A stretch of 64,000 bases of DNA from Staphylococcus xylosus NJ (GCF_000338275.1 NZ_ANMR01000022.1:124001-188000), one strand, 5' to 3'; counted from the stretch's first letter, positions 27,297 through 42,485 are shown. Notes: generated from the sequence alone by a model not told the origin. Translations and numbers: made by a program.

Positions 27297-28664
27297 ATGT
27301 CAGAAAAAGAAATTTGGGAAAGAGTTCTAACCTTAGCTCAAGAAAAAGTTAGTTATCCTAGCTATCAAACTTTTCTTAAAGATACGAAACTTTATCAACT
27401 ACAAAACAATGAAGCCATTGTAGTTATAGATGATCCTTTTGTTGCTAATTGGTTAAAATCGAATTACGTTGAAATTGTTCAAAGTGCCTTATACGAAGCA
27501 ATTGGTCATGAAATTATGCCTGTTTTCTATACAGAAGATGAATTGGAAAACTTAAATCCAAGTAAAAATCAAGAAACTAATGAGGCTGAGCAATTCAAAA
27601 AAGAATATACACCTGGAGTAGATGAAGCTGCTATTGGCGGAGAACAATTCAATACACATAATACATTTGAAACATTTGTTATTGGACCTGGCAACAGATT
27701 TCCTCACGCAGCAAGCCTTGCAGTTGCTGAAGCGCCTGCACAAGCATACAATCCATTATTTATTTATGGTGGCGTTGGTTTAGGTAAAACCCATTTGATG
27801 CATGCGATCGGACATTATGTATTAGCAAACAATCCTGATGCTAAAGTTATTTATACTTCAAGTGAAAAATTTACCAATGAATTTATTAAATCTATCCGAG
27901 ATAATAAGACTGAACGTTTTAGAGAAAAATATCGTAATATTGATGTACTTCTCATTGATGATATTCAATTTATTCAAAATAAAGAACAAACACAGGAAGA
28001 ATTCTTCCATACGTTTAATGAATTACATCAAGCAAATAAGCAAATTGTTATTTCCAGTGATAGACCACCTAAAGAAATTGCTAAACTTGAAGATCGACTA
28101 CGTTCACGTTTTGAATGGGGACTAATTGTTGACATTACGCCGCCTGATTATGAAACAAGAATGGCAATTTTACAGAAAAAAATTGGCGAAGAAAACTTAG
28201 ATATTCCGACTGAAGCACTTACCTATATCGCAAATCAAATTCAGTCAAATATTCGTGAACTTGAAGGTGCGTTAACTCGTGTATTAGCATTTTCGAAATT
28301 ACAAGGTCAACCTATTACAACTGAATTAACAGCTGCAGCGTTGAAAGATATTATTCAAGCACCTAAATCTAAAAAGATCACCATACAAGATATTCAAAAA
28401 ATTGTCGGCCAATACTATAGTGTGAAAATTGAAGACTTTAGCGCAAAAAAACGTACAAAATCAATTGCTTATCCTAGACAAATTGCGATGTATCTTTCTC
28501 GTGAACTAACAGATTTTTCACTTCCTAAAATTGGCGAAGAATTTGGTGGACGTGATCATACTACTGTTATTCATGCACACGAAAAAATCGTAAAAGATAT
28601 ACAAAATGATCCAACTTTTAAGCAAGAAGTTGAAAATTTAGAAAAAGAAATAAGAAATCAGTAA
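27297..28664 (+). CDS. dnaA: Chromosomal replication initiator DnaA
   Basis: A 455-residue initiator. Domain I (1-80) interacts with partner proteins. A short linker rich in Glu and Asn follows (about 85-115). The AAA+ domain III has Walker [10 protein letters not shown] (about 157-165), Walker B LLIDDIQF and the arginine-finger region [10 protein letters not shown]. Domain IV carries the DNA-binding signature [19 protein letters not shown] (about 415-433). The start at ATG 27297 has GGAG nine bases upstream. DnaA boxes flank the gene on both sides, the bipartite origin typical of Firmicutes. Confidence 0.98.
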   Translation: MSEKEIWERVLTLAQEKVSYPSYQTFLKDTKLYQLQNNEAIVVIDDPFVANWLKSNYVEIVQSALYEAIGHEIMPVFYTEDELENLNPSKNQETNEAEQFKKEYTPGVDEAAIGGEQFNTHNTFETFVIGPGNRFPHAASLAVAEAPAQAYNPLFIYGGVGLGKTHLMHAIGHYVLANNPDAKVIYTSSEKFTNEFIKSIRDNKTERFREKYRNIDVLLIDDIQFIQNKEQTQEEFFHTFNELHQANKQIVISSDRPPKEIAKLEDRLRSRFEWGLIVDITPPDYETRMAILQKKIGEENLDIPTEALTYIANQIQSNIRELEGALTRVLAFSKLQGQPITTELTAAALKDIIQAPKSKKITIQDIQKIVGQYYSVKIEDFSAKKRTKSIAYPRQIAMYLSRELTDFSLPKIGEEFGGRDHTTVIHAHEKIVKDIQNDPTFKQEVENLEKEIRNQ

Positions 28665-28735
28665 AACATTCTGTACTATAACAGTTTTATTGTAGTTTAT
28701 TTAAGGAATAACATGATGGAACTATTTTTGTGAAT

Positions 28736-28880
28736 TGTGGATAATGTGTAAAAGTCATACACACTGTGCACAAGTTATCCACACCTTTGAAAGGGTGACG
28801 CCATCACTTAAATTTGAGTTATCCCCTAATCCACAAGCCCTACTACTATTACTACTGTTTTAAAACCTATATAATTTAAT
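28736..28880. other. oriC, unwinding part: DnaA boxes and DnaA-trio between dnaA and dnaN
   Basis: DnaA boxes TGTGGATAA (28736-28744), TTATCCACA (28775-28783) and weaker TTATCCCCT (28819) and TAATCCACA (28827) lead into CTACTACTATTACTACT (28840-28856). Read on the other strand this is a run of AGT/AAT triplets, the DnaA-trio described for B. subtilis. AT-rich DNA (GTTTTAAAACCTATATAATT) follows, the probable site of first strand opening. Confidence 0.8.
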
Positions 28881-28906
28881 ATATAAACGACTGGAAGGAG
28901 TTTAAT

Positions 28907-30040
28907 ATGATGGAATTCACAATTAGAAGAGATTATTTTATTAATCAATTAAATGACACGTTAAAAGCCATCTCACCAAGAACAACATTACCAATCTTAA
29001 CTGGTATAAAAATTGAAGTTAAAAATAACGAAGTAATACTTACTGGATCGGATTCAGAAATATCAATAGAAATCACTATACCTAAACAAGTTGATGGTGA
29101 AACTATTATTGAAATTGCAGAAACTGGCTCAGTGGTACTTCCTGGTCGTTTCTTTGTAGATATTATTAAAAAATTACCAGGTAAAGAAGTTAAATTGTCT
29201 ACCAATGAACAATTCCAAACATTAATAACATCTGGTCATTCTGAATTTAACTTAAGTGGTTTAGATCCTGATCAATACCCATTATTACCACAAGTTTCTC
29301 GTGATGATGCAATTCAATTGTCAGTTAAAGTACTTAAAAACGTGATAGCACAAACGAATTTCGCAGTGTCCACCTCAGAAACACGCCCAGTACTAACTGG
29401 TGTCAACTGGCTTATACAAGATAATGAATTAATATGCACAGCTACAGATTCACACCGCCTGGCTGTGAGAAAAGTAGCGTTAGAAGACGATTCTGAAAAT
29501 AAAAATGTCATCATTCCAGGTAAGGCATTGTCTGAATTAAATAAAATTATGTCTGACAACGAAGACGATATCGACATTTTCTTTGCATCTAATCAAGTAC
29601 TTTTCAAAGTAGGTAATGTAAACTTTATTTCACGTTTATTAGAAGGTCATTATCCTGATACATCTCGTTTATTCCCAGAGAATTACGAAATTAAGTTAGG
29701 CATTGATAACGGTGAGTTCTATCATGCAATTGATCGTGCATCATTATTAGCGCGTGAAGGCGGAAATAATGTAATAAAATTAAGCACAGGTAATGAATTA
29801 GTAGAATTATCTTCGACATCTCCAGAAATAGGTACTGTGAATGAAGAAGTTAAAGCAAGTAATGTAGATGGTGGTAACTTAAAAATTTCTTTCAATTCAA
29901 AATATATGATGGATGCACTTAAAGCCATTGATAACGATGAAGTGGAAATAGAATTTTTCGGAACTATGAAGCCATTTATTTTAAAACCAAAAGATGATGA
30001 CTCAGTTACTCAACTTATTTTACCAATTAGAACATACTAA
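28907..30040 (+). CDS. dnaN: DNA polymerase III beta sliding clamp
   Basis: A 377-residue clamp with the three repeated clamp domains (about 1-128, 129-250, 251-377). Typical segments are TLPILTGIKIE, FAVSTSETRPVLTGV with TDSHRLA, and the C-terminal LILPIRTY that forms part of the partner-binding pocket. Two ATG codons open the gene; AGGAG lies before the first. It tethers DNA polymerase and repair proteins to DNA. The length equals that of the S. aureus clamp. It is followed by a terminator and a long gap before yaaA. Confidence 0.97.
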   Translation: MMEFTIRRDYFINQLNDTLKAISPRTTLPILTGIKIEVKNNEVILTGSDSEISIEITIPKQVDGETIIEIAETGSVVLPGRFFVDIIKKLPGKEVKLSTNEQFQTLITSGHSEFNLSGLDPDQYPLLPQVSRDDAIQLSVKVLKNVIAQTNFAVSTSETRPVLTGVNWLIQDNELICTATDSHRLAVRKVALEDDSENKNVIIPGKALSELNKIMSDNEDDIDIFFASNQVLFKVGNVNFISRLLEGHYPDTSRLFPENYEIKLGIDNGEFYHAIDRASLLAREGGNNVIKLSTGNELVELSSTSPEIGTVNEEVKASNVDGGNLKISFNSKYMMDALKAIDNDEVEIEFFGTMKPFILKPKDDDSVTQLILPIRTY

Positions 30041-30727
30041 ATTAGTATAAAATGTGAATAAGTGAGCCATAGCAACTAAATTAAGCAGCATATAATGAGA
30101 TATGCATAGCATGAAACAGTTAACTAAGGCATATTTAAACAATTTTATTAACTGGCTAATTAACTTTGCAGGAGCGAGACTATGAAACCAATTTGTACGT
30201 TGGTTTCTGTCCGTTCCTTTTTTTATGGGATTTCAACAAAAATAAAAAGAAATGTGACGCATTGAAACGTGTATACAAGAAGGGATAATGCTAAAAAAGT
30301 GAGTGAATTAAGAGAAGATAAAATAAATTTTAATGATTAGAGGCATATAGAGGGCCAATATAAGCCCAAAATAGATATTAGTGGGCCCAAACATCATACC
30401 CCAAAAAAATACGCTAAAAATAGCTTAAAATGCAAATTTTAGTTAAGTGCATAAAAATTATGAATTTTATAGCAACACTTTATAATTTGTTTTTAAATAA
30501 TGATTTGTAGATAGATTGATATTAATTTTAAAGAAATGGATTATTAATCATTAATTTTTGATATAATATTACTAGTAAAGAGCTGTTATAAACAACTTTG
30601 AAACTAAATATAAAAAAATAGTTAAAATAAGTTGGAAGAAATCGCTTACTCACTGTATTTTACATGAAATTTTTCGCAAAAAAAGGTATAATATATAAGT
30701 GAGCTTAAAAGAAATGGAGTGATTGAT
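30041..30727. other. Intergenic region between dnaN and yaaA
   Basis: About 690 bases with a terminator (30171-30226) and short GGGCC/GGCCC-rich dyads at about 30353-30392. A TATAAT at about 30688 (AAAGGTATAATATA) probably belongs to the yaaA-recF-gyrBA promoter. No gene is seen. Confidence 0.45.
30171..30226 (+). terminator. Terminator downstream of dnaN
   Basis: GAAACCAA pairs with TTGGTTTC, with an outer GGAGCGAGAC/GTCCGTTCC-type extension, followed by seven Ts. Confidence 0.75.
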
Positions 30728-30952
30728 TTGGTTGAAGAGGTAATCGTTGATGGGGACATTACTTTAGGACAATTTCTAAAGACAGAAGGTATTATCGAAT
30801 CTGGCGGACAAGCAAAATGGTTCTTACAAGATTTTGACGTCATGATTAATGACGAGCGTGAAACACGTCGTGGTAAAAAATTAAATCATAGAGATAGCAT
30901 TGTTATACCAGAAGTCGGTTCATTTTTGATTTTACATCAAGGTGAAGAATGA
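30728..30952 (+). CDS. yaaA: S4 domain-containing protein YaaA
   Basis: A small RNA-binding protein of about 74 residues with an S4-like domain ([20 protein letters not shown], then RETRRGKKL). In Firmicutes it always lies between dnaN and recF; a ribosome-related role has been proposed. TTG 30728 is preferred because GGAG (30716-30719) is 8 bases upstream. The in-frame GTG 30719 overlaps this SD but is the start used in some annotations and would add three residues. The stop overlaps the recF start by four bases, indicating translational coupling. Confidence 0.88.
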   Translation: MVEEVIVDGDITLGQFLKTEGIIESGGQAKWFLQDFDVMINDERETRRGKKLNHRDSIVIPEVGSFLILHQGEE

Positions 30953-32064
30953 AATTAAAGAAACTCCAACTAGAGCATTATCGAAATTACGAGTCAATCA
31001 GTTTAAATTGTCATCCTGACGTAAATATTTTGATCGGTGAAAATGCTCAAGGGAAGACAAACTTACTTGAATCAATATATACCTTAGCATTAGCAAAAAG
31101 CCATCGAACATCTAATGACAAAGAACTGATACGTTTCAATAGCGATTATGCTAAAATAGAAGGTGAACTTAGCTATAGATATGGCGAGATGCCTTTAACG
31201 ATGTATATTACCAAAAAAGGCAAGCAAGTTAAAATCAATCACTTAGAGCAAAGTAGACTGACACAATATATAGGTCATTTAAATGTCGTATTGTTTGCGC
31301 CTGAAGATTTAAACATTGTCAAAGGATCGCCACAAGTTAGACGCAGATTTATAGATATGGAACTTGGTCAAATATCTGCAGTATATTTAAATGATTTATC
31401 ACAATATCAGAGGATTTTAAAACAAAAAAATAATTATTTGAAGCAACTGCAATATGGTCAAAAGACGGACAGTACAATGCTAGAAGTCTTAAATCAACAA
31501 TTTGCAGAGTATGCGCTCAAAATTACACAAAGACGTGAACATTTTATTAAAGAACTTGAGTCACTAGCTAAACCTATCCATTCTGGTATTACCAATAAAC
31601 GTGAAACATTGTCACTAGAGTACTTGCCAAGTATTAAATTGGCAGAGGAAGAACAAAGTGAGACGGAACGCTTAGAGGAAGTCTTAACCTTACTTAATGA
31701 CAATATGGAACGCGAGAAAGATAGAGGCGTATGTTTATATGGCCCTCACAGAGATGATTTAGGTTTTAATGTAAATGGTATGGACGCTCAGACATACGGT
31801 TCGCAAGGTCAACAGCGAACAACAGCACTATCAATAAAACTCGCAGAAATTGAGTTGATGAATATTGAAGTCGGTGAGTATCCAATATTATTGCTAGATG
31901 ATGTATTAAGTGAATTAGATGATTCGCGTCAATCTCATTTATTGAGCACTATTCAACATAAAGTGCAGACTTTTGTAACGACGACATCCGTAGATGGTAT
32001 AGAACATGAAATTATGAAAAACGCTAAACTTTATCGCATTAACCAAGGCGAAATTATAAAGTAA
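30949..32064 (+). CDS. recF: DNA replication/repair protein RecF
   Basis: A 371-residue SMC-like ATPase that loads RecA onto gapped DNA with RecO and RecR. Walker A is GENAQGKTN (residues about 30-38). The ABC signature region is [17 protein letters not shown] (about 284-300), and Walker B is [11 protein letters not shown] (about 320-330). The start overlaps the yaaA stop (ATGA), and gyrB begins 21 bases after its stop, so yaaA-recF-gyrB-gyrA looks like one transcription unit. Confidence 0.96.
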   Translation: MKLKKLQLEHYRNYESISLNCHPDVNILIGENAQGKTNLLESIYTLALAKSHRTSNDKELIRFNSDYAKIEGELSYRYGEMPLTMYITKKGKQVKINHLEQSRLTQYIGHLNVVLFAPEDLNIVKGSPQVRRRFIDMELGQISAVYLNDLSQYQRILKQKNNYLKQLQYGQKTDSTMLEVLNQQFAEYALKITQRREHFIKELESLAKPIHSGITNKRETLSLEYLPSIKLAEEEQSETERLEEVLTLLNDNMEREKDRGVCLYGPHRDDLGFNVNGMDAQTYGSQGQQRTTALSIKLAEIELMNIEVGEYPILLLDDVLSELDDSRQSHLLSTIQHKVQTFVTTTSVDGIEHEIMKNAKLYRINQGEIIK

Positions 32065-34011
<1,947 letters not shown>

Positions 34012-34046
34012 TAGAATGAACTGAATTTTTGAAGGAGGATATCTTG

Positions 34047-36761
34047 ATGGCTGAATTACCTGAATCAAGAATTAATGAACGAAATATAACGAGTGAGATG
34101 CGCGAATCATTTTTAGATTATGCGATGAGCGTTATTGTATCGCGTGCTTTACCAGATGTTAGAGATGGTTTGAAACCAGTACATCGACGTATATTGTATG
34201 GTTTGCATGAACAAGGTATGACACCAGATAAGTCATACAAGAAGTCTGCCCGTATTGTTGGGGACGTAATGGGTAAATATCACCCACATGGTGACTCATC
34301 TATTTATGAAGCAATGGTAAGAATGGCACAAGACTTCAGCTATCGATATCCTTTAATTGATGGACAAGGTAACTTTGGTTCAATGGATGGCGATGGTGCA
34401 GCGGCGATGCGTTATACTGAAGCACGTATGTCTAAGATTACATTAGAAATGCTTAGAGATATAAACAAAAATACGATTGATTTTATAGATAACTACGATG
34501 GTAATGAGAGAGAGCCGGCAGTCTTACCATCAAGGTTCCCAAACTTACTAGTTAATGGTGCTTCAGGGATTGCAGTAGGTATGGCTACAAATATTCCACC
34601 GCATAATTTAACAGAAGTTATTAATGGTGTATTGAGTTTAAGTTATAACCCTGATATTACTATTGCGGAATTGATGGAAGATGTTCAAGGCCCTGACTTC
34701 CCAACAGCGGGAATTATACTTGGAAAGAGTGGTATTCGTCGCGCCTTTGAAACAGGCCGTGGATCTATTCAAATGCGTTCTCGTGCTGAAATTGAAGAAC
34801 GTGGTGGTGGGCGTCAACGCATTGTCGTTACAGAAGTTCCATATCAAGTAAATAAAGCACGTATGATTGAAAAAATTGCTGAATTAGCACGTGATAAAAA
34901 GATTGAAGGTATCACAGATTTACGTGACGAAACAAGTTTACGTACAGGTGTACGTGTTGTTATTGATATTCGTAAAGATGCAAACGCAAGTGTCGTACTA
35001 AATAATTTATACAAACAAACTCCATTACAAACATCATTTGGTGTGAATATGATTGCTTTAGTTAACGGCAGACCTAAATTAATTTCATTGAAAGAAGCTT
35101 TAGAAGAATATTTAGAGCATCAAAAAGTAGTAGTACGTAGACGTACAGAATACAACTTGAAGAAAGCATTAGATCGCGCACATATTTTAGAAGGGCTAAG
35201 AATTGCATTAGATCATATCGATGAAATCATTCGAGTGATCCGTGAATCAGAAACTGATAAAGTAGCGATGGCTAGCTTACAAGAACAATTTAAATTATCT
35301 GAACGTCAAGCTCAAGCTATCTTAGACATGCGTTTAAGACGTTTGACAGGTTTAGAGCGAGACAAGATTGAATCTGAATATAATGAATTGATAGCATATA
35401 TTGAGGAATTAAAAGAGATTCTTGCTGATGAAGAAAAATTATTACAAATCGTCCGCAATGAATTAATCGATATACGTGAACGTTACGGTGATGAACGCAG
35501 ATCTGAAATTCAACTTGGCGGACTAGATGATATCGAAGATGAAGATTTAATACCTGAAGAACAAATCGTGATTACATTAAGTCACAATAACTATATTAAA
35601 CGTTTACCAGTTTCTACGTATAGAGCGCAACATCGTGGTGGACGTGGCGTACAAGGTATGAATACACTTGAGGAAGACTTTGTTAGTCAACTCGTAACGT
35701 TAAGTACACACGATAATGTATTGTTCTTTACTAATAAAGGACGCGTGTACAAACTTAAAGGTTATGAAGTGCCTGAGTTATCACGTCAGTCTAAAGGTAT
35801 TCCAGTAGTCAATGCGATTGAACTCGATAATGACGAATCAATCAGTACTATGATTGCCGTTAAAGACTTAGAAAGTGAAGATGATTACTTAGTATTTGCA
35901 ACACTCAAAGGTAGAGTGAAGCGTTCTGCATTGAGTAACTTCTCTCATATCAATAAAAACGGTAAGATTGCGATTAGCTTCAAAAATGATGATGAACTGA
36001 TTGCTGTTCGTCTCACTGATGGAGAACAAGACATTCTGATTGGTACATCTCATGCATCACTAATACGCTTTAACGAAACTACATTGCGTCCGCTGGGTCG
36101 TACAGCAGCAGGAGTTAAAGGTATTACACTTAGAGAAGATGATAAAGTTGTCGGTTTAGATGTCACTAATGCTGAGAGCGATGAAGAGATTCTAGTCGTT
36201 ACTGAAAATGGATACGGTAAACGTACCCCAGTCGATGATTACAGATTATCAAACCGTGGCGGTAAAGGTATAAAAACAGCTACAATTACTGAGCGTAATG
36301 GTAACATTGTATGTATTACTTCAGTAACTGGAGAAGAAGACCTGATGGTTGTAACAAACTCAGGCGTCATTATTCGTATTGATGTAGAAGATATCTCGCA
36401 AAATGGCCGTGCTGCTCAAGGTGTAAGATTGATTAAATTGGGTGAAAACCAAATTGTATCAACAGTAGCTAAAGTTAATGAGGAAGATGAAATTAAAGAA
36501 GTTGATGAATCCACTGAAGCTATAGCATCTGATGTAGACAACGACAACGCATCACAAACTGATTTACAAGGTTCACAAAATAGTGAAGCCATTGTAGAAG
36601 ATGATGCGCCAGGAAATGCAATTCATACAGAAGTTGAAGACGAGGAAAATACGTCAAACAATGATGGACGACAAGAAGTAAGACAAGACTTCATGGATCG
36701 TGTTAATGAAGATATAGACAACGCGGATCATGGAACTGATGAAGACAATGAAGAAGAATAA
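34047..36761 (+). CDS. gyrA: DNA gyrase subunit A
   Basis: A 904-residue catalytic subunit. The quinolone-resistance region reads [20 protein letters not shown], with Ser84, Ser85 and Glu88 in wild-type form, so no quinolone-resistance change is seen. The catalytic Tyr is in [10 protein letters not shown]. Six beta-pinwheel repeats form the C-terminal DNA-wrapping domain (about 500-810), with the GyrA-box [11 protein letters not shown] long acidic low-complexity tail of about 90 residues ends the protein (DEDNEEE). The start at ATG 34047 follows AAGGAGG by 8 bases. A terminator follows directly. Confidence 0.97.
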   Translation: MAELPESRINERNITSEMRESFLDYAMSVIVSRALPDVRDGLKPVHRRILYGLHEQGMTPDKSYKKSARIVGDVMGKYHPHGDSSIYEAMVRMAQDFSYRYPLIDGQGNFGSMDGDGAAAMRYTEARMSKITLEMLRDINKNTIDFIDNYDGNEREPAVLPSRFPNLLVNGASGIAVGMATNIPPHNLTEVINGVLSLSYNPDITIAELMEDVQGPDFPTAGIILGKSGIRRAFETGRGSIQMRSRAEIEERGGGRQRIVVTEVPYQVNKARMIEKIAELARDKKIEGITDLRDETSLRTGVRVVIDIRKDANASVVLNNLYKQTPLQTSFGVNMIALVNGRPKLISLKEALEEYLEHQKVVVRRRTEYNLKKALDRAHILEGLRIALDHIDEIIRVIRESETDKVAMASLQEQFKLSERQAQAILDMRLRRLTGLERDKIESEYNELIAYIEELKEILADEEKLLQIVRNELIDIRERYGDERRSEIQLGGLDDIEDEDLIPEEQIVITLSHNNYIKRLPVSTYRAQHRGGRGVQGMNTLEEDFVSQLVTLSTHDNVLFFTNKGRVYKLKGYEVPELSRQSKGIPVVNAIELDNDESISTMIAVKDLESEDDYLVFATLKGRVKRSALSNFSHINKNGKIAISFKNDDELIAVRLTDGEQDILIGTSHASLIRFNETTLRPLGRTAAGVKGITLREDDKVVGLDVTNAESDEEILVVTENGYGKRTPVDDYRLSNRGGKGIKTATITERNGNIVCITSVTGEEDLMVVTNSGVIIRIDVEDISQNGRAAQGVRLIKLGENQIVSTVAKVNEEDEIKEVDESTEAIASDVDNDNASQTDLQGSQNSEAIVEDDAPGNAIHTEVEDEENTSNNDGRQEVRQDFMDRVNEDIDNADHGTDEDNEEE

Positions 36762-36768
36762 CTTTAAT

Positions 36769-36802
36769 AAAAAGACCTACCTCGTATGAGGTAGGTCTTT
36801 TT
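36769..36802. terminator. Bidirectional terminator between gyrA and nnrD
   Basis: AAAAAGACCTACCTC pairs perfectly with GAGGTAGGTCTTTTT around a three-base loop. The flanking genes converge. Confidence 0.9.
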
Positions 36803-36805
36803 GTA

Positions 36806-37621
36806 TTATTCATTTTCTAATGATTTCATAGCAATTGGAATTTCACTAATAAGTCTAGAAGGCGGAACGACATACATTTTTTCAGCTAATTGTTCGCCAA
36901 TAAAACTGTGTGTATATGTCGCACTTGTAACAGCTTCTTCGATATCATTAAATTGTCCAACAAAGCTAGTTATCATACCAGATAAAGTATCACCCATGCC
37001 TCCAGTGGCCATCGCTGGTGTACCAATAGGTAGTTTGTAATCTTTATCTTTAAAGTAAAGTTCTGTACCGTGCATCTTCAGTATAATTGTGGCACCAATA
37101 CGGTCTACCGCTTCACGGTTACGTTCATAAGTTTGTTCATCTATCGGGATACCACTTAAACGTTCCCACTCTTTTTGATGTGGTGTGAATATGACTTTAC
37201 AAGTTGGAATCTCAGGTTTCAATTTACTGAAAATCGTAATAGCATCACCATCTACTATCAAAGTTTGATGAGGTTGTATATTTTGAAGTAGGAAAGTAAT
37301 TGCATTATTACCTTTAAAGTCACAACCTAACCCAGGACCGATTAAAATACAATCTGTGTTTTCAATCATTTTTGTTAACATTTTTGTATCATTTATATCG
37401 ATTACCATTGCCTCAGGACAACGTGAATGCAAAGCAGCATGATTTGTTGGATGAGTCGCTACTGTTATTAAACCACTACCACTGTATACACATGCTCGTG
37501 CTGCAAGCATGATTGCACCACCTAAGTTCGCATTACCACCAATTAAAAGAATTCTACCATAATCACCTTTATGTGTTTCATCTTTTCGCTTTGGGATGCT
37601 CACTGATGATAAAGTTTCCAT
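36806..37621 (-). CDS. nnrD: ADP-dependent NAD(P)H-hydrate dehydratase
   Basis: A 271-residue ribokinase-like enzyme (YjeF C-terminal family) that repairs hydrated NADH and NADPH with ADP. N-terminal GRILLIGGNANLGGAIMLAARA, the nucleotide/substrate segment GPGLGCD and the catalytic GMGDTLSGMI (about residues 208-217) are all present. It lacks the NnrE epimerase domain, as in staphylococci. The gene is convergent with gyrA and has GGAGG upstream of its ATG. Its place between gyrA and hutH is conserved in the genus. Confidence 0.93.
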   Translation of the reverse strand: METLSSVSIPKRKDETHKGDYGRILLIGGNANLGGAIMLAARACVYSGSGLITVATHPTNHAALHSRCPEAMVIDINDTKMLTKMIENTDCILIGPGLGCDFKGNNAITFLLQNIQPHQTLIVDGDAITIFSKLKPEIPTCKVIFTPHQKEWERLSGIPIDEQTYERNREAVDRIGATIILKMHGTELYFKDKDYKLPIGTPAMATGGMGDTLSGMITSFVGQFNDIEEAVTSATYTHSFIGEQLAEKMYVVPPSRLISEIPIAMKSLENE

Positions 37622-37956
37622 ATTGAAACCTCCTTCTTAAATTACTGAATGTGTGTAAAGTTCTGTATTTTAATAAAGAAAATTAACTGACTAACATATT
37701 AAAGAGGTTCTGCTTTTAAAAGTAATTATGACAATTGCAGAACGATTTGTATTTCAGTTAATTCTCCTTCGTTTTTGTAATAAGAATTATAAATACAATA
37801 AGAAATATTATACCTGGTTGTGCTATTAGTCAATAGTTAAAAGCGTTAAGAAATTATTAATTTCAATAAACTTATTTTTATTACAGCTTTATCCCATTAA
37901 AACAGTAATTTAATACCATGTTACGGATATTGGTTAAGCTATTGTCCAACAAAAAA
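37622..37956. other. Divergent promoter region of nnrD and hutH
   Basis: About 390 bases between the two divergent start codons. The cre site at 37957-37970 is the only recognisable element. Confidence 0.4.
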
Positions 37957-37970
37957 TGTAAGCGTATACT
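37957..37970. promoter_or_regulatory. cre-like site upstream of hutH
   Basis: TGTAAGCGTATACT matches the cre consensus TGWAARCGYTWNCW with one mismatch. It lies 42 bases before the hutH start, suggesting CcpA control of histidine use. Confidence 0.7.
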
Positions 37971-38011
37971 CAAAATAATTAGAAAAAAATATTAATCAAG
38001 GAGATGGGAAG

Positions 38012-39520
38012 ATGACATTACAACTTAATGGGGAAACATTAACGATTAATGATATTAAACAATTTTTAAATAGAGAAGATAAAGTAGAAGTTACAGAAGA
38101 TGCGTTTGAACGTGTGAAAAAGAGTCGCCAAACAGTTGAAGCTATTATAGAGAATAAAGAAACAATTTATGGAATTACAACTGGTTTTGGTTTGTTTAGT
38201 GATGTACGTATAGACGAAGGAGAATACAATCAATTACAAGTCAATTTAATTCGTTCACACGCATGTGGTATAGGAAAACCATTTTCAGAAGAAGTTGCAT
38301 TAGTGATGATGGTATTAAGATTGAATACATTATTAAAAGGGCACTCTGGTGCAACTATAGATTTAGTAGAACAACTGATTTATTACATTAACGAAAGAAT
38401 TATACCTGTTATTCCACAACAAGGATCATTAGGTGCTTCTGGAGATTTAGCGCCACTATCACATTTGGCTTTAGCATTAATAGGGGAAGGTAATGTCTTT
38501 TATAAAGGTGAAGAAGTAGACAGTCGGTACGTCTTAAATCAGTTAAATCGCAAAGCATTAGATTTACAAGCTAAAGAAGGGCTTGCGTTGATTAATGGTA
38601 CACAAGCAATGACTGCTCAAGGAGTTATAAATTATATAGAAGCGGAAGACCTAGGTTATCAGGCGGAGTGGATTGCTTCTCTTACACACCAAGCTTTAAA
38701 TGGTATTACAGATGCCTATAACGACAAGGTACATAAAGTTCGAAATTTCCAAGAACAAATAGATGTTGCGGCTAGGATGTTAGACTGGTTGGAAGGTTCA
38801 GAATTGACGACGACTCAAGGTGAAATACGTGTGCAGGATGCTTATACTTTGCGCTGTATCCCTCAAATTCATGGTGCTAGCTTCCAAGTATTCAATTATG
38901 TGAAGGAAAAGTTAGAGTTTGAAATGAATGCTGCAAATGATAATCCACTTATATTTGATGAAGATGATGAAACCCTTGTTATCTCAGGAGGAAATTTCCA
39001 TGGTCAACCTATAGCGTTTGCTTTAGACTTTTTAAAACTAGGCGTAAGTGAATTAGCGAACGTTTCAGAGAGACGTCTAGAACGCTTGGTAAATCCTCAA
39101 TTAAATAATGGACTACCGGCCTTTTTAAGTCCCCAACCGGGATTACAAAGTGGTGCAATGATTATGCAGTATGCTGCAGCAAGTCTTGTTTCAGAAAATA
39201 AAACACTCGCACACCCAGCAAGTGTTGATTCTATACCGTCTTCCGCTAACCAAGAAGATCATGTTTCCATGGGGACTATAGCTTCAAGACATGGCTACCA
39301 AATGATTGAAAATGCTCGTCGTGTATTGGCAATCGAAACAATCATCGCTCTTCAAGCTGTTGAATATAAAGATATTGATAAGTTATCACCTAAGACGTAT
39401 GAAAAATATCAAGAACTACGTCATATTGTGCCATCTATCACAGAAGATAGACAATTTCATAAAGATATTGAAGCAGTATCACAATATTTGCGCGATATTG
39501 CTTATATGGATGAGATATAA
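38012..39520 (+). CDS. hutH: Histidine ammonia-lyase
   Basis: A 502-residue enzyme that converts L-histidine to urocanate and ammonia. The self-forming MIO cofactor comes from Ala-Ser-Gly in [14 protein letters not shown] (about residues 143-145). Other family segments are [20 protein letters not shown]-like AANDNPLIF and the [18 protein letters not shown] stretch. AAGGAGATG lies before the ATG. The other hut genes are not nearby, as usual in staphylococci, where hutH stands alone here. A cre-like site upstream predicts catabolite repression. Confidence 0.96.
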   Translation: MTLQLNGETLTINDIKQFLNREDKVEVTEDAFERVKKSRQTVEAIIENKETIYGITTGFGLFSDVRIDEGEYNQLQVNLIRSHACGIGKPFSEEVALVMMVLRLNTLLKGHSGATIDLVEQLIYYINERIIPVIPQQGSLGASGDLAPLSHLALALIGEGNVFYKGEEVDSRYVLNQLNRKALDLQAKEGLALINGTQAMTAQGVINYIEAEDLGYQAEWIASLTHQALNGITDAYNDKVHKVRNFQEQIDVAARMLDWLEGSELTTTQGEIRVQDAYTLRCIPQIHGASFQVFNYVKEKLEFEMNAANDNPLIFDEDDETLVISGGNFHGQPIAFALDFLKLGVSELANVSERRLERLVNPQLNNGLPAFLSPQPGLQSGAMIMQYAAASLVSENKTLAHPASVDSIPSSANQEDHVSMGTIASRHGYQMIENARRVLAIETIIALQAVEYKDIDKLSPKTYEKYQELRHIVPSITEDRQFHKDIEAVSQYLRDIAYMDEI

Positions 39521-39589
39521 TTGACATAAATACTATCACTCTTGAAAAAAATGACGTTATTTGCTATATTTAATTTAACTTAATAAGTC

Positions 39590-41131
<1,542 letters not shown>

Positions 41132-41140
41132 ATTATTAAA

Positions 41141-41175
41141 AGTGCGTAGTTAAAGTATTAGCTATGCACTTTTTT
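41141..41175 (+). terminator. Terminator downstream of serS
   Basis: AGTGCGTAG pairs with CTATGCACT and is followed by a run of Ts. Confidence 0.8.
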
Positions 41176-41457
41176 ATGTACGGAGAGGGTAGGGGAGGCG
41201 TAAAAGTTGAGCATAAGAAATACATAAAATACGCACTATTAAAATAGTTAATTTGATTGAAAGTACTGGAGTTTCTAAGGGAAGTCTAATTGATAACACA
41301 AGATTCTGAAATATTTAAATAACTGTATTAACAATGTTTTAAGACGTTCGTTAGACTAACATCACACAAACTGGCGTCTAAAGATGTTGATTACTTTTAT
41401 GCTATTATATTAGAATGGATTTACTGTTTTTAGCGTTTGAAGTGAGAGGGTGGGAAA
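41176..41457. other. Intergenic region before azlC
   Basis: About 280 bases with no recognisable gene. The azlC promoter is probably near 41400 (TATTATATTAGAAT). Confidence 0.3.
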
Positions 41458-42159
41458 ATGGACAATGAGGCGCATGTTACTTTTAAACAAGGTGTAAAAG
41501 CGTGTATTCCTACTTTGTTAGGTTATGCTGGTGTTGGTCTGTCTTTTGGAATTGTTGCAGTGGCATCAGGATTTAGTATGTTGGAAATTATTTTACTTTG
41601 CTTGCTAGTGTATGCGGGCGCGGCACAGTTTATTATTTGTGCACTTGTTATTTCTGGCACGCCCATATCTGCAATTATATTGACGACATTCATTGTGAAC
41701 TCAAGAATGTTTTTATTAAGTATGACGCTTGCGCCAAGTTATAAAAACTATAGTTTATTAAATAGGATTGGTCTTTCTACATTAGTAACAGACGAAACAT
41801 TCGGTGTAGCTATTACACCACATTTAAAAGGTGAGAAGATTAATGATCGTTGGTTGCATGGATTAAATATAACAGCATATGTTTTTTGGACATTTGCATG
41901 TATTATTGGTGCAGTCTTTGGTAAATACATACATCAACCAGAAGCACTAGGATTAGATTTTGCAATTACCGCTATGTTTATATTCTTAGCTGTCTCACAA
42001 TTTGAGTCGATTAGACGCTCGAAGATAAACATATATTTTGTATTGATTATATGTGTGATTGTAATGATGCTTAGTTTAAGCTTGTTTATGCCTTCATATT
42101 TGGCTATCATATTAGCTTCAACTATTGCAGCACTGATTGGAGTGATGATGGAAAAATGA
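41458..42159 (+). CDS. azlC: AzlC-family branched-chain amino acid exporter, large subunit
   Basis: A 233-residue membrane protein with about seven helices. AzlC features are the N-terminal FKQGVKACIPTLLGYAGVGLSFGIVA, then LVYAGAAQFIIC and VNSRMFLLSMTLAP. With AzlD it exports branched-chain amino acids or analogues (known in B. subtilis for azaleucine resistance). GAGGGTGGG lies before the ATG. The stop overlaps the azlD start by four bases, so the two subunits are translated in a coupled way. Confidence 0.93.
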   Translation: MDNEAHVTFKQGVKACIPTLLGYAGVGLSFGIVAVASGFSMLEIILLCLLVYAGAAQFIICALVISGTPISAIILTTFIVNSRMFLLSMTLAPSYKNYSLLNRIGLSTLVTDETFGVAITPHLKGEKINDRWLHGLNITAYVFWTFACIIGAVFGKYIHQPEALGLDFAITAMFIFLAVSQFESIRRSKINIYFVLIICVIVMMLSLSLFMPSYLAIILASTIAALIGVMMEK

Positions 42160-42485
42160 CAACGACGGTACATATGTTAACAATTATCGTGTTATGTGGT
42201 GTGGTAACATGGCTCACACGAATTATTCCCTTTATTTTGATAACTAAAATAAAGTTGTCTGAACGTGTTATTAAATGGCTATCATTTATACCAATTACAT
42301 TATTCACTGCTTTAATCATCGATGGATTAATAGAGCAACAAGAAGGTGTGATGGGTTATAGTATTAACGTGCCGTTCTTAATAACGATGCTCCCGACTAT
42401 TATCATTGCTGTGATATCACGCAGTCTAACAATCACTATACTTAGCGGCATTATTATTATGGCAGTGTTACGTTGGGTATTTTAA
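42156..42485 (+). CDS. azlD: AzlD-family branched-chain amino acid exporter, small subunit
   Basis: A 109-residue membrane protein with three to four helices and the AzlD motif VTWLTRIIPFILI near the N terminus, followed by LSFIPITLFTALIIDGL. It overlaps azlC (ATGA) and is its obligate small partner. A SAM riboswitch begins 134 bases after the stop and belongs to the next gene. Confidence 0.92.
   Translation: MTTTVHMLTIIVLCGVVTWLTRIIPFILITKIKLSERVIKWLSFIPITLFTALIIDGLIEQQEGVMGYSINVPFLITMLPTIIIAVISRSLTITILSGIIIMAVLRWVF

Noticed and set aside
30353..30392. GGGCC/GGGCCC dyads between dnaN and yaaA as possible repeat elements
   Set aside because: Too short and irregular to define a repeat; no second copy seen in the window.
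34029..34046. TTG start adding six residues to GyrA
   Set aside because: The codons contain the AAGGAGG ribosome binding site itself; ATG 34047 is correctly spaced.
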